The notes: a model not told the origin generated them from the letters alone. A stretch of DNA of 52,915 nucleotides from Geobacillus zalihae NBRC 101842 (GCF_001544135.1 NZ_BCPV01000026.1:1-52915), one strand, 5' to 3'. Counted from the stretch's first letter, positions 24,365-34,073 are shown. Program-made: numbers and translations.

Positions 24365-25752
24365 GGGCGCAATAGCCCCCTTTTTCGCGCTTCTTCATTC
24401 ATGCGAAGGATGTGGCGACGCGCCCGTACCATCTCGTTCGTTTTTCCGTGATGGAAAAAGCGGACGTCGCCATCCGGAAACGCCGCGTGGCGGCCGACGC
24501 GGCCCGCGATTTGCACGAGAGCGCTTTCCGTAAAGATGCGGTCTTCGGCGCCAAGGACGGCGACATCGATGTTCGGTACCGTCACGCCGCGCTCAAGAAT
24601 CGTCGTCGTCACAAGCAGCGGAACGCGCCCGTCGCGAAACGCCTGCACATGATCGGCGCGATCCGGGGCTTCGGCGTGGACGCCGACGATGCGGGGATCG
24701 ACCCGTTGCAACAGGCCGGCGACCGCCTCAAGCTCATCGATATGAGGAACGAACAAAAACGCCTGCTTTCTCTGTTCCAAACGATGGCGAACCCACGCAA
24801 GGACGTTTTCGGGCAAGCGGCCGCGCTCGAGCCGCTTGCGCCAATTGCCGCACCATTCAAGCACGGGGACGGGGAGCGGATGGCCGTGATAGCGGGCGGG
24901 GATGACGGCGGCGTTCCGTTTGCCACGCGCAATGTCACGCTGCCAAGCGCGGGAGGGAGTGGCGGTTAAATAAATGAGGCTCGATTGTTCTTTTCGTGCC
25001 TGACTAACGGCATATTCGAGCATCGGTTCAACCGAGTACGGAAATGCATCGACTTCATCGATGATCATGACATCAAACGCGCGGTACGCGCGCAACAGTT
25101 GGTGGGTAGTGGAAAGAACGAGCGGGGCGATTCGCCCGCGCTCCTCGCTTCCTCCGTACCAAACCGCGAGCGGAACGCGAGGAAACGCCTGGCGAAAGCG
25201 GGGGGCGAGCTCGCGGACGACGTCCACTCTTGGCGTGGCGAGGCCAACGCGCCAACCTTCCTCCAAGGCGGCAGCGATGGCGGGAAACAACATCTCGGTT
25301 TTCCCTGCCCCGCATACGGCCCAAACGAGCAGCTCGCTTCGGTCCAGCACCGCCTGGCGGACTGCCTGGGCAGCCTCCGCCTGAGCGGCGGACAGTTCCC
25401 CGTCCCAGGAAAGCGGCGCTTCGTGCGGCTCGGACGGAAGCGGCATCGTCACGTGCACAAGGCGGGTGCAGGAGCTGATGCGCCCCATCACGAGACACTT
25501 GCGGCAATACGCGCAATCCGATCCACAGCGGGCGCATGGAAACGAGGCGAACAGATGGCGATCATCATTTCCGCAACGGCCGCAGCGCCAGCCGCGCGCT
25601 GTTTTGATGAGCCCGGGCTGTTCGCATAGCGAACCGGTCTGGATGGCGGCAGCGACTTCTCCATCAGGAAACGGCAGCTGCTCTCGGGGTAGGCGCTGGC
25701 CATTGAGCCAGACGACAAGCGGCGAAGCAGCGGTTGATGGGGGGATGTACAA
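24361..25752 (-). CDS. comFA: Competence ATP-dependent DNA helicase ComFA
   Basis: ComFA is a DEAD-box-like ATPase on the inner membrane face that drives single-stranded DNA uptake during transformation. The 463 residues contain a zinc-finger cluster (C57, C60, C73, C76 plus C80, C83, C86), Walker A GAGKT (148-152), a DEVD Walker B, and the C-terminal helicase motifs TTTILERGVTVPN and QIAGRVGR. It starts with TTG; AAAGGAG lies nine bases before it and no in-frame ATG is close. No clear ComK box was found upstream. Confidence 0.95.
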   Translation of the reverse strand: MYIPPSTAASPLVVWLNGQRLPREQLPFPDGEVAAAIQTGSLCEQPGLIKTARGWRCGRCGNDDRHLFASFPCARCGSDCAYCRKCLVMGRISSCTRLVHVTMPLPSEPHEAPLSWDGELSAAQAEAAQAVRQAVLDRSELLVWAVCGAGKTEMLFPAIAAALEEGWRVGLATPRVDVVRELAPRFRQAFPRVPLAVWYGGSEERGRIAPLVLSTTHQLLRAYRAFDVMIIDEVDAFPYSVEPMLEYAVSQARKEQSSLIYLTATPSRAWQRDIARGKRNAAVIPARYHGHPLPVPVLEWCGNWRKRLERGRLPENVLAWVRHRLEQRKQAFLFVPHIDELEAVAGLLQRVDPRIVGVHAEAPDRADHVQAFRDGRVPLLVTTTILERGVTVPNIDVAVLGAEDRIFTESALVQIAGRVGRHAAFPDGDVRFFHHGKTNEMVRARRHILRMNEEARKRGLLRP

Positions 25753-26327
25753 TGAGCATCACTCCTTTTGTCATTCAGGAAAAGCATGTCTCTGAGATCC
25801 TAACAGAGCGGGTGACGCGGCAAAAACGCCTTGGAAAACACCCTCTCCCCAAGTTGAGAGGCTTGAAACGCATAAAGGGACAGAAAGAGCGATCTCACGG
25901 CATTCTTTAGAAGGCTGGTAATAAAAAACAGACGCCATGCACAAAACGGCAACATTCGATCAGAAAAGAAAGTGGAGATGAAAAGGCCTTTCCAAATGGA
26001 ATCAGGATGTGGTTTGACCGTCTTTTTCACGACATATCGGCCTTCGAAAGAAATGGATGCGGCAAAACCTGATGCCAGCGAAGATTCACAGGAGAGTCAT
26101 GGAGCCGATCGATAACGTGTTTCGACAACATTCCCAGGGAAATAGCGACAAGTTTTTCAGGAAAGGAAAACGGTTCGACAAGTTCGGCCAGCCCCGCATC
26201 TTCGGTCCGTTTCATAAAGCAGAGAGAAACCTACTGTACAACAAATTCGCCGCCGCGCAAGGCGGAGCGCACCGTTCCGCCTTGCGCTTGGCTGTAGAGC
26301 CTCGAGACGGCGCTTTGCGGCCTCGGC
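25753..26327. other. 575-base stretch without a recognisable gene
   Basis: The gap between comFA and degV contains only short, unconvincing frames. One feature stands out: a perfect 12-base-pair hairpin, gcgcaaggcgga (26253-26264) with tccgccttgcgc (26274-26285), 43 bases after the degV stop codon. It lacks a T-run but may end or protect the degV mRNA. The middle (about 26050-26240) has long open but unrecognised frames on both strands and could be a decayed gene. No repeat or RNA gene was recognised. Confidence 0.6.
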
Positions 26328-27173
26328 TTAAGGCTGATACCACGTCAACCCGAGCGCGCCTTCGCCGACGTGCGTGGCGATGACGGGGCCAAAATAGCTG
26401 ATCGAAAATTCGACGTGCGGATAGCGGGCGGACAGCTCATCGCGCCAACGGCTCGCTTCATCGGGCTGGTTGGCATGGATGATAGCGGCTTTGAGCGGAA
26501 CGCCTTTGTCCGCATCTTCGTCAAACAGCTCCTCGATGCGTTGCACCGCCTTTTTGCGCGTGCGGATTTTTTCAAACGGCACGATCACTTTGTTTTCAAA
26601 GCGAAGGAGCGGCTTGATTTGCAAGAGGCCGCCGATGAACGCCTGCGCGCCAGTGAGCCGTCCGCCGCGCTGCAGGTGGGACAAGTCGTCGACCATAAAG
26701 TAAGCGCGCAGCGTTTGTTTCATTTCATCCAAGCGAGCGATGATATCCTCAGGGGACCTCCCCGCCTGCGCCATTTCCGCCGCTTCGATCGCATAAAACC
26801 CTTGCGCCATGCAGCTGATTTCCGAATCGTAGGCGTAAACGCGCAGGCCATCCACCATCGTCCCTGCCGTGACCGCCCCTTGGTACGTGCCGCTGATGCC
26901 GCTTGAGAGGTGGATGCTGATGGCAGCGTCGTACCCTTCCTCACGAATGGCAGTGAACAAGTCGACAAATTCGCCGACTGAGGGCTGCGATGTCGTCGGC
27001 AGCTTCGGGTGCTGCTTGATTTTGGCGAAAAATTCATCGGCCGTCATATCGATCTCTTCGCGATATGTTTCGTCCCCAAAAATGACGCTGAGCGGAATCA
27101 TCCGGATGCCGAGCCGCTCGCGCACGTCTTTTGGCAAATAAGCCGTGCTATCGGTGACAATCGCAATTTTCAC
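26328..27173 (-). CDS. degV: DegV family fatty-acid-binding protein
   Basis: DegV proteins bind fatty acids; in Gram-positives relatives (FakB) present them to the FakA kinase. The sequence has the family motifs VTDSTAYLP near the start, TTSQPS (near 61-66), SSGISGTYQ and HLQRGGRL. I chose the GTG at 27173, giving MKIAIVTDS and 281 residues like the B. subtilis protein, with GGAAGGA nine bases upstream. The ATG three codons before it directly abuts that site. It lies downstream of degU but has its own extended -10 promoter. Confidence 0.93.
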   Translation of the reverse strand: MKIAIVTDSTAYLPKDVRERLGIRMIPLSVIFGDETYREEIDMTADEFFAKIKQHPKLPTTSQPSVGEFVDLFTAIREEGYDAAISIHLSSGISGTYQGAVTAGTMVDGLRVYAYDSEISCMAQGFYAIEAAEMAQAGRSPEDIIARLDEMKQTLRAYFMVDDLSHLQRGGRLTGAQAFIGGLLQIKPLLRFENKVIVPFEKIRTRKKAVQRIEELFDEDADKGVPLKAAIIHANQPDEASRWRDELSARYPHVEFSISYFGPVIATHVGEGALGLTWYQP

Positions 27174-27208
27174 GGGCGCCATTCCTTCCTGATTCAGCCT
27201 TTTCTGCC

Positions 27209-27217
27209 ATTATACCA
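27209..27217 (-). promoter_or_regulatory. Extended -10 promoter of degV
   Basis: On the minus strand TGGTATAAT is a full sigma-A -10 hexamer with the extended TG, 35-45 bases before the degV start codon. No good -35 is seen at 17 bases, which the extended -10 may offset. Confidence 0.5.
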
Positions 27218-27416
27218 AAAAGACTGGCTGTCCACCACCGCTCAATGCATGAGGAGGCAAAGAACGCGGGCAAGCCGTGAAGCGGAAAATCGTTGATCCT
27301 CATGCAACGCTTTGCCCAAGCTGCTCCTTCGCCGCCAAACGGCGCATCGATGCCACAGGAAGCCACTTCGATCGTCAATGCACCGCTGCAAAGACTGGCC
27401 AGAGCCCCCATTCCGT

Positions 27417-28091
27417 TCAGCGCACCTCGACCCAGCCGTTTTTGATCGCGACCACAACGGCTTGCGTCCGGTCATTGACGTTTAATTTTTGCAAGATGCT
27501 ACTGACGTGGTTTTTCACCGTTTTTTCGCTAATGTACAGCGCTTCGCCGATGGCGCGGTTGCTTTTGCCGTCGGCCAACAGCTGCAGCACTTCGCACTCG
27601 CGCCGCGTCAGCAAATGAAGCGGGCGGCGCACCTCCTGCTTAACCACTGCGCCGCCTTTTTCTGTCGTCAAGCGGCGGTATTCGCGAATCAAGTTGTGCG
27701 TCACTTTCGGATGCAAGTACGAACCGCCTTCGGCGACGATTCTCACCGCCTCAATGAGTGTATCGGCGTCCATCTCCTTCAGCAAATACCCCGTCGCTCC
27801 CGTCTGCAAGGCGCGCATGACATAGTGTTCATCGTCATGAATCGACAGCACGACGACTTTCGTATCAGGGTAAGCTTCAATCAGCTGTTTCGTCGCCTCA
27901 ACGCCGTTGATGTCCGGCATGTTAATGTCCATCAGCACCAAATCGGGGCGGTATGTTTCGACGATCGAAAGCGCTTCGCTTCCGTCGCTTCCTTCCGCCA
28001 CGACTTCAAAATCGCCCTCAAATTCCAAAATGCGCTTGATGCCCTCGCGAAACAGCTGGTGATCGTCGATAATCGCGATGCGTGTTTTCAT
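27417..28091 (-). CDS. degU: Response regulator DegU
   Basis: DegU is the partner of DegS and, in B. subtilis, controls degradative enzymes, competence, motility and surface traits according to its phosphorylation level. The 224 residues have a receiver domain with phosphorylation site D55 (VLMDINMP), acidic pocket D9/D10, and a LuxR-type helix-turn-helix at the C-terminus ([31 protein letters not shown]). The ATG overlaps the degS stop codon (ATGA). Its targets probably include the flagellar and competence genes nearby, by analogy only. Confidence 0.97.
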   Translation of the reverse strand: MKTRIAIIDDHQLFREGIKRILEFEGDFEVVAEGSDGSEALSIVETYRPDLVLMDINMPDINGVEATKQLIEAYPDTKVVVLSIHDDEHYVMRALQTGATGYLLKEMDADTLIEAVRIVAEGGSYLHPKVTHNLIREYRRLTTEKGGAVVKQEVRRPLHLLTRRECEVLQLLADGKSNRAIGEALYISEKTVKNHVSSILQKLNVNDRTQAVVVAIKNGWVEVR

Positions 28092-29269
28092 CGTTTCCTT
28101 TCCTCCTTGTTCGTTTTGTCAGTCGAACGGTCGAGCGGAACGCGAATGAACACGGTCGTTCCGCTGCCAATCTTTGAGCGGATGTCGAGCGTGCCGCCGA
28201 GCAGCTCCACCCGCTCCCGCATTCCAATCAAGCCGAACGCATTTTCTTTTTTGACCGATGGATCAAATCCTTTGCCATCGTCTTTGACACTGACAAGCAG
28301 ATGGTGGCACGTCACTTCCATTTTGACGTCGATATGGCGCGCTTCGGCATGCTTCAAGGCGTTTTGCACCGATTCTTGGACAAGCCGAAACACGGCCGCC
28401 TCCATCCGCGACGGCAGCCGAATTTCTTCGCCGATATGTACAAAGGAAATATGGACTCCGTTATTATATTCTTCGGTCGTTTGCAAATATTTTTTTAGCG
28501 TCGGAACCAATCCTAAATCATCAAGCGCCATCGGCCGCAAATCGTAAATGATGCGGCGCACTTCGGACAAAGCCGAACGCACCATTTTGCGAAAATCACG
28601 AATCTCGGCGATCGCCGCCTCTGTCCCTCGCTCTTTGATCACCTTTTCGACCAAATCAGACCGAAGAAGGACGTGAGCGAGCAGCTGCGCCGGGCCGTCA
28701 TGGATTTCCCGCGACAGCCGCCGCCGCTCTTCTTCCTGGGCTTCGATGATTTTCAGCCCAAATTCCTGCTTTTGCTTCGCTCCTTCAATAAGCTCGCCGA
28801 CCTGGCGGAAATCGCTGTTTAAGTAGTGGAGCACGACCGTAATTTGTCCAACTAAATAATCGGCGCGTTCGATAATTTGCGCAAGGCTCGCCAATCTCCG
28901 CTCGAGTTCATCACGGCGCAGCCGCAGTTGTTTCTCCCTCTCGCGCACCATCGTCAGCTTCATATGCAGCTCATGCGCCGCTTCATACGCCTCGCGAATA
29001 TCTTGCTCCGAGTGGGTGGAAAAGTTTTGACTCACTTCCGACAGGCGGCGGCGCGCCTGACGCGCCTTCATTTCCAGCTGATCCGCTTCTTCGATCGCCT
29101 GCACGGTCAGCCGCTTCACCTCCTCGAGTTCGCGAAGCAAATGGTCGTGCTCTTGACGCGACTGCTCCCCGATGCGGAAAATTTCGTCTTTGCTGTGTTG
29201 AACGGTGTCGATCATTTTTTCGACAATCCGATCTAATTGCTTCACGTCCCACTGTTTTGCCTCAGCCAT
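28088..29269 (-). CDS. degS: Cytoplasmic sensor histidine kinase DegS
   Basis: DegS phosphorylates and dephosphorylates DegU. The 393-residue protein has an N-terminal coiled-coil sensor region (about 10-150, rich in E, R, Q and L) and no membrane segment, as in B. subtilis DegS. The HisKA_3 dimerisation helix carries the phospho-accepting H190 in [10 protein letters not shown], and the ATPase domain shows [12 protein letters not shown] and GFDPSV...[20 protein letters not shown] precedes the ATG. It is divergently arranged with yvyE. Confidence 0.96.
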   Translation of the reverse strand: MAEAKQWDVKQLDRIVEKMIDTVQHSKDEIFRIGEQSRQEHDHLLRELEEVKRLTVQAIEEADQLEMKARQARRRLSEVSQNFSTHSEQDIREAYEAAHELHMKLTMVREREKQLRLRRDELERRLASLAQIIERADYLVGQITVVLHYLNSDFRQVGELIEGAKQKQEFGLKIIEAQEEERRRLSREIHDGPAQLLAHVLLRSDLVEKVIKERGTEAAIAEIRDFRKMVRSALSEVRRIIYDLRPMALDDLGLVPTLKKYLQTTEEYNNGVHISFVHIGEEIRLPSRMEAAVFRLVQESVQNALKHAEARHIDVKMEVTCHHLLVSVKDDGKGFDPSVKKENAFGLIGMRERVELLGGTLDIRSKIGSGTTVFIRVPLDRSTDKTNKEERKR

Positions 29270-29375
29270 TTGCCAACCTCCAACAGCGCTGCCAAGCGGT
29301 GCGCATGGGCGCCAGCAAAATTTGTTTGAAGGAAAAAAGTTGTCGATTTATAATAATAAAAGCATGCCCTATCTA

Positions 29376-29404
29376 TTGCTCTTTTATTTTCAGTTTACCA
29401 TAAT
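29376..29404 (+). promoter_or_regulatory. Possible sigma-A promoter of yvyE
   Basis: TTGCTC (29376-29381), a 17-base spacer and CATAAT (29399-29404) lie about 85 bases before the yvyE start, in the divergent degS-yvyE gap. Match to the consensus is moderate. Confidence 0.4.
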
Positions 29405-29488
29405 GAGAGTAGAGCGCTAGCCATTCATGCAAAAAAATGAACAAAATTAAACCGTTTTCGCGTTTTTTGTATGTTGAGGTGTTTTGCT

Positions 29489-30130
29489 TTGTTGCAAACA
29501 TATTACACGGTCAAAGGATACGGCGAACGCGAGATCGTGATCGAAAAATCACGGTTCATCTGCTATATCAATCGCGCCGAAACCGAGGAAGAGGCCGTCG
29601 CCTTTATTCAACAAATCAAGAAGAAGCATTGGGACGCCACCCACAACTGCTCCGCCTATTTGATCGGCGAGCATGACCAAATCCAAAAAGCGAACGATGA
29701 CGGCGAGCCGAGCGGCACCGCAGGGGTGCCCATGCTTGAGGTGCTGAAGAAAAAAGGGGTGAAAGACACCGTCGCCGTTGTCACCCGCTACTTTGGCGGC
29801 ATCAAGCTCGGCGCGGGCGGGTTGGTGCGCGCTTACAGCCGCGCTGTCTCCGAGGGGCTGAACGCCGCCGGCATCGTCGAGCGTCGGCTCATGCGCGTCA
29901 TGCGTGTCACGATCGACTACCCGTGGCTTGGGAAAGTGGAAAATGAGCTACGCTCTTCCGTATATACTATTAAAAATATCCAATATGCCGACCGCGTTGC
30001 GTTTGACGTTCTCGTTCCCGAGGACGGCCAGTCTTCGTTCGGCGAGTGGATGACCGAACTGACAAACGGAAGGGCGGACATTCAGGCGGGAGCAATGGAG
30101 TATGCCGAGCGGCTGCTTCCGTCTTCCTAA
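29489..30130 (+). CDS. yvyE: IMPACT/YigZ family protein YvyE
   Basis: The 213-residue protein belongs to the UPF0029/IMPACT family, whose molecular role in bacteria is unclear (a translation-related role is suggested). The conserved core is visible: KSRFICYI, WDATHNCSAYLIG, DDGEPSGTAGVPML and VVTRYFGGIKLGAGGLVRAYS, followed by a C-terminal ferredoxin-like domain. I chose the TTG at 29489, giving an N-terminus like that of B. subtilis YvyE and GAGGTG seven bases before it; an ATG six codons upstream lacks a ribosome site. It keeps its B. subtilis place between degS and the LCP gene. Confidence 0.92.
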   Translation: MLQTYYTVKGYGEREIVIEKSRFICYINRAETEEEAVAFIQQIKKKHWDATHNCSAYLIGEHDQIQKANDDGEPSGTAGVPMLEVLKKKGVKDTVAVVTRYFGGIKLGAGGLVRAYSRAVSEGLNAAGIVERRLMRVMRVTIDYPWLGKVENELRSSVYTIKNIQYADRVAFDVLVPEDGQSSFGEWMTELTNGRADIQAGAMEYAERLLPSS

Positions 30131-30162
30131 AACGACACCGTAAAGGAAAGAAGGGTTAAACG

Positions 30163-31170
30163 ATGAATCATACAAGAAAAACGGTGAAAAAGCGAAAGAA
30201 AAAAAAGCGGCTCCGCCGATTCTTTTTGCTCGTGTTTCTTCTGTTGCTCGGGGGTGTCGGCGCCTTTGGCTACAATATTTACTCCGAGGCGAAACAGGCG
30301 TCAAGCAAAATTTATCAAGCGCTTGATCCATCAAGCAAGCCGGCAAGAAACATTGAGATGCGCAAAGACCCATTTACCGTTCTGTTAGTCGGAGTGGAAA
30401 ACCAGTACCACGACGAGGAGGGGCGGTCTGATGTCGTCATGTTGTTGACCGTCAATCCGAAGACGAACAAAGTGTATTTGTTGAGCATTCCCCGCGATAC
30501 GCGCGTTTACATCCCGAGCGAAGGGCGGAAAGACAAAATCACCCATTCTTACAGTCATGGCGGCATTCAATCGACCATTGCAGCCGTCAATGAGCTGATC
30601 AATGTTCCGATCGACTATTACGTGACGACGGATTTTGAAGGGTTCGAAAAAATTGTCGATTCCCTAGGCGGCGTCACGGTGGATGTTCCGTTCACATTCA
30701 AAGCTCAGCTGACAGGTTCGCTCAAATGGCATACGTTCCATAAAGGCAAACAAGAGTTGAATGGCAATGAAGCGCTCGCCTATGTGCGCATGAGAAAATC
30801 GGACCCCCGCGGCGATTTTGGCCGAAACGAGCGGCAAAAGCAAGTCATTCGCGCCATTATTGACAAAAGCACGTCCATCACCTCGCTGCCGAAGCTGGAT
30901 GACGTCATCGCCGATTTAGGGGATCACGTGCGGACGAACATCCCTCCGTCCGAGTTGTTGTCATTCATCTACGTCTATCAAAAAATGAAAAACGCGGATG
31001 TAGAAAATTTGCATTTGAAAGGATACGACGAAACGATCAACGGCGTGTACTACTACATCCCGGACGAGCAATCGGTCAGCTCAATCAATGAAACGCTGCG
31101 GCAAGCGCTCGAGACGTCCAACGCCTCCCTCACGCGCAGCGATTCACCATCCACACAAAGCCAAAATTAA
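30163..31170 (+). CDS. LytR-CpsA-Psr family cell-wall polymer ligase
   Basis: LCP proteins transfer lipid-linked wall polymers to peptidoglycan at the outer membrane face. The 335 residues start with a very basic cytoplasmic tail (KKRKKKKRLRR), one membrane helix at about 20-42, and an outward LCP domain. The domain has the pyrophosphate-binding motifs RSDVVMLL, IPRDTRVYIP and AYVRMRKSDPRGDFGRNERQ. It occupies the position of tagU/lytR of B. subtilis. Next to a wall-polymer operon, it is a strong candidate to attach that polymer. A terminator follows. Confidence 0.93.
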   Translation: MNHTRKTVKKRKKKKRLRRFFLLVFLLLLGGVGAFGYNIYSEAKQASSKIYQALDPSSKPARNIEMRKDPFTVLLVGVENQYHDEEGRSDVVMLLTVNPKTNKVYLLSIPRDTRVYIPSEGRKDKITHSYSHGGIQSTIAAVNELINVPIDYYVTTDFEGFEKIVDSLGGVTVDVPFTFKAQLTGSLKWHTFHKGKQELNGNEALAYVRMRKSDPRGDFGRNERQKQVIRAIIDKSTSITSLPKLDDVIADLGDHVRTNIPPSELLSFIYVYQKMKNADVENLHLKGYDETINGVYYYIPDEQSVSSINETLRQALETSNASLTRSDSPSTQSQN

Positions 31171-31181
31171 CGATCACAAAG

Positions 31182-31214
31182 AAGGTGCTCCCAAACGCAA
31201 TGGGGCGCCTTTTT
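31182..31214 (+). terminator. Terminator after LCP gene
   Basis: aaggtgctccca (31182-31193) pairs, with one bulge and a G-T pair, with tggggcgcctt (31201-31211), followed by a T-run. It starts 12 bases after the LCP stop codon. Confidence 0.8.
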
Positions 31215-31335
31215 CCATTTACAGCGTATCATGCCGCAATGATGATGAAAGAGCACAACCTTTCATGTCCTCTGCTTTTTTCTCTCTTTTTCAACAAAAC
31301 TTTTCATTTTTTCTCATAATAGGACTGAATTCGGG

Positions 31336-31364
31336 TTGGATAAAACGGCAAAATTCGCTATGAT
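31336..31364 (+). promoter_or_regulatory. Sigma-A promoter of the amidase operon
   Basis: TTGGAT (31336-31341), a 17-base spacer and TATGAT (31359-31364) lie about 45 bases before the amidase start codon. No sigma-D motif is seen here, unlike the B. subtilis lytABC promoter region. Confidence 0.65.
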
Positions 31365-31407
31365 AGTATAGAAAACACAAACTTGAGAAAAAGGGGGGAT
31401 CGAATCC

Positions 31408-33855
31408 TTGAAAAAAACGCTTCTTTCCGTCTTGTTGGCGACTTGCCCGCTATGGCCGTCAGCCGCCTTGGCCGCCGATGGAAGTCCGTCCTCATCCTCA
31501 CCGACACTCATGGTCGCGGAGCATAACGCTTTGCTGAGGAGAGGAGCGACGGATTCCTATCAAATCGTCGAATCCATTTCCGCTGGCCAACAAGTAAAGG
31601 TCATCGACAAGTTCCAAAATGCTGCTGGCGAAACGTGGTATCGCATCGAATACAAGGGCATCACGGGCTGGGCGCGGGCAGACGACTTTTCTGAAGCGCA
31701 TGTCTCTTCCGCCTTCCCTAACGTGATGTTCGCCAAGCAAGACTCGTTGCTGAAAAGAGGGGCAACCGATTCATATCGGGCCGTTGGTTCGATTCCCGCT
31801 GGCCAACAAGTGAACGTCATAGACGAGTTTCAAAACGCCTATGGTGAAACGTGGTACCGCATCGAGTACGGAGGCGTCACCGGCTGGGCGCGTGCGGACA
31901 GCTTTTCCAACCAACCACCTTCCATGCTCGTCGGAAAGCGTGCGGTCATCGCCGCCAACGACATCGCGATGCGCAAGGGGGCATCCCCTTACTATCCGGT
32001 CGTAAAAACACTGTCTAACGGCGATGTCGTCTCCATCATGGCCGAGTTCACCAATTCGCTCGGGGAACAGTATGTGCGTGTGGAGTGGGCGGGAGTCAAA
32101 GGATGGGTGAAAACGGAACAGATCTACATACCCAAACAGCTTCCGACACTTTTGCCGACATTCATGAACGTTGTGCAGTCCTCCCCGGTTCGCCGCGGGG
32201 CGAGCGTCCATTACCGCGCCGTCGCCACAGTGTCACGCGGTCAATCTGTCAAAGTGATCGATTTGTTCGTCACAAATGGTCAGGAACTTTGGTACCGCGT
32301 TGATCTCGGACATGTCCGGGGATGGGTGTCGGAAAAAGTGTTGACGATGTCATCAACCATTTCGGTTCCAAGCGGTGTCTCGGATACGTCCAGCATCTCA
32401 GGCCAGCCGCTGACGGTCAGCGTGTCGGTCGCCAATGTGCGGCAAGCTCCATCTTTAAAAGCAAAAGTCGTCACCCAACTGAAAAAAGGAACCAAACTGA
32501 ACAGCCTGTCAAGCGCCAAAGATGCGTCGGGAGCGCTTTGGTACAAAGTGTCCCTCAATGGAAAAACGCTCGGCTGGGTGCACGAGACGGTCGTAACCAA
32601 ATCCTACCTTTCCCCACCAGCCAGCCAGGGGAAGCAAAAGCAGGTGACAACCGCTAATGCGGCGCTGTTTGCCGAACCTTCGTTGAGCGCCGCCGTCATC
32701 GAGCGGATTGCGAAAAACCGAACGGTCACGGTTTTGAAGACGACAGAAGCATCTCCGTTCGACTGGGTGCAAGTCACCTCTGCATCGGGGAAAACGGGAT
32801 GGATGCCGGCGTTTGAAGTCAACGCCCCATCCTACGTATACGTCAAACAGGCGGGCACTCCGCTGCGCCGAGGCGCCTCTTCAAACTATCAATCGTTGAA
32901 GACGCTGGCAGCGAATGAGCGGCTTGCTGTCCTTTACGAATATCATGGATGGCTGAATGTCGAAACATCCAATGGCGTCCGCGGATGGGTGGAAGAATCG
33001 AGCACCTCTACCGTCGCCTTAAATAGTCTCGTGGAACCGACGTTTTCGACCATCAACGACAATGCCTATTTGACGTGGAAAAAAACGTCTAATTTCCGCG
33101 TCTCCTATTCGTTGTTGCCTGGCAATCGCCTGAAAATCACCGGCTCGTTTTCCTACGCTGAAGTCCCGTCGACCGACATTCCAGGCATCCAAACGGTGGA
33201 GTGGACGGGCAGCAGCCTGCTCATCACCTTTGAACCGGGGTACACGTTCACCCTTCGCCATTACAGCGACCGATTGGCGCTGAAAATTCTCGAGACCGGA
33301 CTCAAGGGCAAAAAAATCATTATTGACGCAGGGCACGGGGCGCACGACACCGGGGCGATCGGCCCTGGCGGCACGCGGGAAAAAGATATTACGCTGGACA
33401 CCGCCTTATTGCTAAAAGAAGAATTGGAGCGGGCCGGAGCGATCGTGAAATTGACGCGAAGCACCGACATCTTTTTGGAGCTGTCGGAACGGACATGGAT
33501 CGCCAACAGTTCCGACTACGACGCCTTTATCAGCATTCACGCCGACTCGTACTCGCGGACATCTCGCGGAACGACAACGTACTACAACGTATCGAGCAAC
33601 TTCAACGGGCCAAAAAGCGAGCAGTTGGCCGCCATCGTGCAAAAACATCTTGTCCAACAGCTCGGAACATATGACCGCGGCCATAAAACGCAAGACTTTT
33701 ACGTCAACCGGAAAAACGAGCTGCCGAGCATTCTTGTTGAGCTCGCCTTCATCTCCAATCCGAATGAAGAGGCGCTGCTCAAAACGAAAGCGTTCCGCCA
33801 AAAAGCAGCCGTCGGCATTCGCGAAGGACTGGAAGAATACTTCAGCCAATTCTAG
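31408..33855 (+). CDS. N-acetylmuramoyl-L-alanine amidase with seven SH3-like repeats
   Basis: This secreted autolysin cleaves the bond between MurNAc and the peptide stem. The 815 residues begin with a signal peptide cut after about A22-A23 (AALAA). Seven bacterial SH3 (SH3b) repeats follow, many with RRGA...Y...TGWA/V signatures. An AMIN-like beta domain spans about 545-632, and a C-terminal Amidase_3 domain starts at 635. Zinc ligands and catalytic residues are visible: H643 (DAGHG), E658, H711 (SIHAD) and E778 (LVELAF). It starts with TTG behind AAGGGGGGAT. It is the functional counterpart of LytC but with SH3b repeats in place of the LytC-type wall-binding repeats. Confidence 0.95.
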   Translation: MKKTLLSVLLATCPLWPSAALAADGSPSSSSPTLMVAEHNALLRRGATDSYQIVESISAGQQVKVIDKFQNAAGETWYRIEYKGITGWARADDFSEAHVSSAFPNVMFAKQDSLLKRGATDSYRAVGSIPAGQQVNVIDEFQNAYGETWYRIEYGGVTGWARADSFSNQPPSMLVGKRAVIAANDIAMRKGASPYYPVVKTLSNGDVVSIMAEFTNSLGEQYVRVEWAGVKGWVKTEQIYIPKQLPTLLPTFMNVVQSSPVRRGASVHYRAVATVSRGQSVKVIDLFVTNGQELWYRVDLGHVRGWVSEKVLTMSSTISVPSGVSDTSSISGQPLTVSVSVANVRQAPSLKAKVVTQLKKGTKLNSLSSAKDASGALWYKVSLNGKTLGWVHETVVTKSYLSPPASQGKQKQVTTANAALFAEPSLSAAVIERIAKNRTVTVLKTTEASPFDWVQVTSASGKTGWMPAFEVNAPSYVYVKQAGTPLRRGASSNYQSLKTLAANERLAVLYEYHGWLNVETSNGVRGWVEESSTSTVALNSLVEPTFSTINDNAYLTWKKTSNFRVSYSLLPGNRLKITGSFSYAEVPSTDIPGIQTVEWTGSSLLITFEPGYTFTLRHYSDRLALKILETGLKGKKIIIDAGHGAHDTGAIGPGGTREKDITLDTALLLKEELERAGAIVKLTRSTDIFLELSERTWIANSSDYDAFISIHADSYSRTSRGTTTYYNVSSNFNGPKSEQLAAIVQKHLVQQLGTYDRGHKTQDFYVNRKNELPSILVELAFISNPNEEALLKTKAFRQKAAVGIREGLEEYFSQF

Positions 33856-33868
33856 TTTGTTCACATTC

Positions 33869-34039
33869 GGAGAATAATAGCATGAGAAGGCCGATGATGC
33901 AACGGATATAAAGCTTTGGCAACAGTGTTTCTCAAGCTGGAGAAACATGGCAACATCGCGTTTTCATTCCTTGCGATTCCTCATGAACCAAGCGAATCCG
34001 TTGTGTTTCACCGGCCTTTTAGGAAAGCTATTATTCTCC
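33869..34039. repeat. 171-base imperfect palindrome between amidase and SH3 genes
   Basis: The ends are a perfect 13-base inverted repeat, ggagaataatagc (33869-33881) and its complement (34027-34039). Further paired arms follow in order: aaggccg (33887-33893) with cggcctt (34012-34018), and caacgg (33900-33905) with ccgttg (33998-34003). An inner tgtttctc...gagaaaca hairpin lies near 33925-33947. It fills almost the whole gap. It could be a small non-autonomous mobile repeat or a structured RNA element. No clear target duplication flanks it. Confidence 0.65.
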
Positions 34040-34073
34040 TTTCTTTCCATATCCAAAAACGGGGGAGATGAAC

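Noticed and set aside
26034-26043. Sigma-D-like GCCGATAT on the minus strand in the comFA-degV gap
   Set aside because: The -10 is perfect, but no TAAA lies 15 bases upstream, and no gene follows at a sensible distance.
26057-26383. 108-residue plus-strand frame in the comFA-degV gap
   Set aside because: It runs into degV antisense, has no ribosome site and no recognisable domain.
27489-28547. 352-residue plus-strand frame opposite degU/degS
   Set aside because: It lies wholly antisense to degU and degS, with low-complexity His/Arg/Phe content typical of GC-rich shadow frames.
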